Below, piece after piece: positions 4,744 through 6,568 of a stretch of 6,568 nt of DNA. Both the position numbers and the translations under genes were made by a program. The number at the start of each line of letters is the position of its first letter. Positions within the stretch are counted from its first letter, which is position 1. The notes beneath the pieces were generated by a model, which saw only the letters and a list, made by a program, of their open reading frames with translations, was not told the origin of the DNA and did not search any database. The stretch lies in assembly GCA_030039095.1 (NCBI GenBank), contig JASHQP010000082.1, positions 1-6,568 on the forward strand, written 5' to 3'. This DNA is from Streptosporangiaceae bacterium. Lineage in GTDB: Bacteria > Actinomycetota > Actinomycetes > Streptosporangiales > Streptosporangiaceae.

Positions 4744-6126
4744 GTGGATCAACCCCCGCTCGGACCGCCGCACTCTCGCCGGCTCCACGTCCGCCGGCTC
4801 CACGTCCGCCCGCCGCACTCTCGCCCGCCTCTCTCGCTCCGGCCGTCTCCTCACTTGCCGCGGTGGGCTGACCGGCGCTCGCGCCTGGCCACCGCAGCCC
4901 TGGCGGCCGTCCTGCTCGCCGGCGGCGCGACCGCCGCGGTCGCCGCCTCGGCGCAGGTCGGCCAAGCCTCTTCCGTGGCCGCGCTGGCCACCAACTGGTA
5001 CGAGTCGGCGCCGTATTACAGCACGCTGGACTCGGACGCACCCGATCTCGGCCAGGTGATGGCCGCGACCGGGCAGAAGGCGTTCGACATGGCGTTCATC
5101 CTGGCCGACGGCAGCTCGTGCAGCCCGGCCTGGGACGGGACCGACCCAGTCTCCTCGGACACACAGGTGGCCTCGGTGATCAGCGAGGTGCGCTCGGACG
5201 GCGGCGACGTGATCGTGTCGGCCGGCGGCTACAACGGCACCAAGCTGGGCCAGGTCTGCGGGTCAGCCTCGGCCACGGCCGCCGCCTACCAGCAGGTGAT
5301 CACCACTTACGGACTGCACGCGTTCGACTTCGACCTGGAGGAGCCGGAGATCGAGAACTCGGCGGCCATCGCCAACGAGCTCGGCGCCGCGCAGATCCTG
5401 CAGGCCGAGGATCCCGGCCTGTTCATCTCGATCACGATGCCGTCCACCACCACCGGCGCCAACTACTTCGGCCAGCTGCTGCTCGACGAGGCGCAGAGCC
5501 TGGGCTTCACCCCGAACGACTACACGATCATGCCGTTCGACGGCGGGTTCGACGGGGGCTCCTCGCAGGTCACCGCGCTGCAGGACTTCAACGCCCAGCT
5601 CATGAGCACGTTCGGCTGGTCCAGCGCGCAGGCGTACGCGCACGAGGGGTTCTCCGGGATGAACGGCCGGACGGACACCGGCGAGTACTTCTACCAGAGC
5701 GATTTCCAGACAGTGCTGAGCTTTGCCGAGAGCGTCGGCATGAGCCGGTACACGTTCTGGTCGGTGAACCGCGACCGCGAGTGCGACCCGGTCGAGAACA
5801 ACGACGTGACCTCCTCCGACTGCAGCAGCGTGGCGCAGAATCCCTGGGATTTCACCGCGTTCACTGTCGCGTTCGCGAACAGCACCTCGCCGAGCCCGAC
5901 GCCAACGCCAACCCCGACACCAACCCCGACACCGTCACCCACGCCAACCCCGTCACCCACCTCCACGGGCACCGGCTGCACGGCCGCGGCCTGGGTGAAC
6001 GACATCGCGTACGTCAGCGGCGACGTGGTCTCGTACAACGGGGACCAGTGGACCGCCAGCCAGTGGAACTACGACGAGGCCCCGGGCGGCCCGTCGGGTG
6101 CCTGGAACAACGACGGTCCCTGCTGA
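4744..6126 (+). CDS. Secreted GH18 chitinase (PF-ChiA-like) with C-terminal chitin-binding domain
   Basis: A predicted 460-residue extracellular enzyme that would hydrolyse beta-1,4 bonds in chitin or chito-oligosaccharides. Residues 1-42 are an unusual Arg/His/Pro-rich lead. A signal peptide follows (RRSR at 44-47, hydrophobic 48-67, cleavage near AVA or ASA at 65-70). Residues 82-379 form a GH18 barrel of the Pyrococcus ChiA-like type, with VIVSAGGYNGT (156-166), the catalytic strand HAFDFDLE (192-199) and FWSVNRDREC near the end. The triad Asp195, Asp197 and Glu199 is intact. The earlier Asp-Gly of the usual DGxDxDxE is His-Ala, and the MxYD-like loop reads MPFD. A Pro-Thr linker (about 380-411) leads to a CBM5/12 module (412-460) with AWVNDIAYVSGDVVSYNG and bounding cysteines 412 and 460. 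Expression is probably controlled by the palindromes upstream. Chitinase activity itself is inferred. Confidence 0.9.
   Translation: MDQPPLGPPHSRRLHVRRLHVRPPHSRPPLSLRPSPHLPRWADRRSRLATAALAAVLLAGGATAAVAASAQVGQASSVAALATNWYESAPYYSTLDSDAPDLGQVMAATGQKAFDMAFILADGSSCSPAWDGTDPVSSDTQVASVISEVRSDGGDVIVSAGGYNGTKLGQVCGSASATAAAYQQVITTYGLHAFDFDLEEPEIENSAAIANELGAAQILQAEDPGLFISITMPSTTTGANYFGQLLLDEAQSLGFTPNDYTIMPFDGGFDGGSSQVTALQDFNAQLMSTFGWSSAQAYAHEGFSGMNGRTDTGEYFYQSDFQTVLSFAESVGMSRYTFWSVNRDRECDPVENNDVTSSDCSSVAQNPWDFTAFTVAFANSTSPSPTPTPTPTPTPTPSPTPTPSPTSTGTGCTAAAWVNDIAYVSGDVVSYNGDQWTASQWNYDEAPGGPSGAWNNDGPC
4765..4825 (+). repeat. Nested direct repeats in the chitinase N-terminal coding region
   Basis: A 15-bp unit, CGCCGGCTCCACGTC, is perfectly duplicated in tandem (4777-4791, 4792-4806). 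It is flanked on both sides by a 16-bp repeat, CCGCCGCACTCTCGCC (4765-4780, 4810-4825). Translated, this gives PHSRRLHVRRLHVRPPHSRPP. Both repeats keep or restore the frame, as expected of slippage or duplication inside a tolerated segment. Confidence 0.75.
5881..5976 (+). repeat. Pro-Thr/Ser linker-coding repeat in the chitinase gene
   Basis: Imperfect tandem hexamers of the CCNACN type encode a Pro-Thr run with a few Ser residues, ending in TSTGTG. This is the typical flexible, protease-resistant linker between catalytic and binding modules of actinomycete polysaccharide hydrolases. The repeat number may vary between strains. Confidence 0.85.
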
Positions 6127-6129
6127 GCA

Positions 6130-6185
6130 GGCCGGGCGCGCGTCCGGGTGGCACCCCCCACCGGCCACCCGGCGCGCGCCTGGCC
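6130..6185. terminator. Strong bidirectional terminator hairpin
   Basis: Arms 6130-6152 and 6164-6185 form 22 base pairs with one G-U wobble (6134/6181) and one bulged T (6143), around an 11-nt loop. It begins 3 nt after the chitinase stop and ends 1 nt before the stop codon of the convergent IlvX-like gene, so it can serve both. There is no T-tract. Confidence 0.8.
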
Positions 6186-6186
6186 G

Positions 6187-6568
6187 CTAGCCGATCCGCT
6201 GGATCAGCGCCTCGATCAGGTGCGGGCCCGGCTCGGCCAGCGCCCGCTGCAGCTGCGCGCCGAACTCCCCCGGCGTGCGGGCCCGGCTGGCCGGCACGCC
6301 CATCCCGGTGGCCAGGGCCACGAAGTCGAGATCGGGCCGGGACAGCTCGAGGAGGTCGCGGGCGGCGTGCCCGGCCGGCGCGGCGCCGACCCGGCCGAGC
6401 TCCATGTTCAGGATCGCGTACGAGCGGTTGTTGAAGATGACCGTGGTGATGTCCAGGCCCTCCCGGGCGTGCGTCCAGAGCGCGGACAGCGTGTACATCG
6501 CGCTGCCGTCCGCCTCCAGCGCCAGCACCGGCCGCCCGGGGCACGCCACGGCGGCGCCGGTGGCCGCC
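6187..6568 (-). CDS. IlvX/acetolactate synthase-like thiamine-diphosphate enzyme, C-terminal part
   Basis: The frame is open from the window edge to the TAG at 6187-6189, giving about 126 C-terminal residues; the start lies beyond 6568. The segment ATGAAVACPGRPVLALEADGS, read across the edge, continues to NNRSYAIL. It carries the thiamine-diphosphate/magnesium-binding pattern, DGS followed some 25 residues later by Asn-Asn; the usual first Gly of GDG is Ala here. The ending AEPGPHLIEALIQRIG is typical of the IlvX / biosynthetic-like acetolactate synthase large-subunit family in actinomycetes. The substrate is uncertain: family members include acetolactate synthases and benzoylformate or phenylpyruvate-type decarboxylases. 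It is convergent with the chitinase gene, and nothing here links them. The GTG at 6549 is internal, since homology continues upstream of it. Confidence 0.87.
   Translation of the reverse strand, partial: AATGAAVACPGRPVLALEADGSAMYTLSALWTHAREGLDITTVIFNNRSYAILNMELGRVGAAPAGHAARDLLELSRPDLDFVALATGMGVPASRARTPGEFGAQLQRALAEPGPHLIEALIQRIG

Noticed and set aside
5118..6434. 438-residue plus-strand frame across the chitinase and beyond
   Set aside because: It is a shadow of the chitinase in another frame; it crosses the terminator at 6130-6185 and runs antisense to the IlvX-like gene.

Overview
The window is about 70% GC. It has GTG starts, strong GGAGG-type ribosome binding sites, a DUF4232 lipoprotein, a PT-linker chitinase and an IlvX-type thiamine-diphosphate enzyme. 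Together these point to a filamentous or soil actinomycete (Streptomyces/Catenulispora-like; the genus cannot be fixed from this sequence). It looks like ordinary chromosome. No tRNA, rRNA, CRISPR, IS element or phage gene was seen.

Layout: 1-126 (+) is the C-terminal end of transketolase, followed after 50 bp by a complete glucose-6-phosphate isomerase gene, pgi (177-1805, +). This is a pentose-phosphate/glycolysis block. It ends against a convergent DUF4232 lipoprotein gene (1821-2462, -), and both stop codons lie inside one hairpin. Upstream on the same strand are a hemolysin III/TrhA-type seven-helix membrane protein (2596-3288, -, GTG start) and a gene for an AbiEi-like winged-helix protein with a C-terminal PD-(D/E)XK/DUF559-like domain (3464-4426 or 4432, -). 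No AbiEii toxin gene is next to it.

A 311-bp divergent spacer (4433-4743) separates that gene from a secreted GH18 chitinase with a C-terminal chitin-binding domain (4744-6126, +). A very strong hairpin at 6130-6185 separates the chitinase from the convergent end of an IlvX/acetolactate-synthase-like gene that runs off the window (6187-6568, -).

The most unusual stretch is the 4433-4743 spacer. In order it holds a 48-nt nested palindrome near the AbiEi-like gene, a small hairpin, four imperfect 11-bp direct repeats that also make a canonical G-quadruplex motif, a perfect 10-bp-arm palindrome whose loop is exactly a TTGACG -35 box, a matching -10 box, and a perfect AT-rich 25-bp palindrome just after the predicted transcription start. 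This looks like a tightly controlled, probably sugar-responsive chitinase promoter with two or more operators. The regulators are not in the window, apart from the possibility that the AbiEi-like protein binds the element next to its own gene. Nothing here proves a new multi-gene system; the regulatory spacer and the unusual N-terminus of the chitinase are the best leads.
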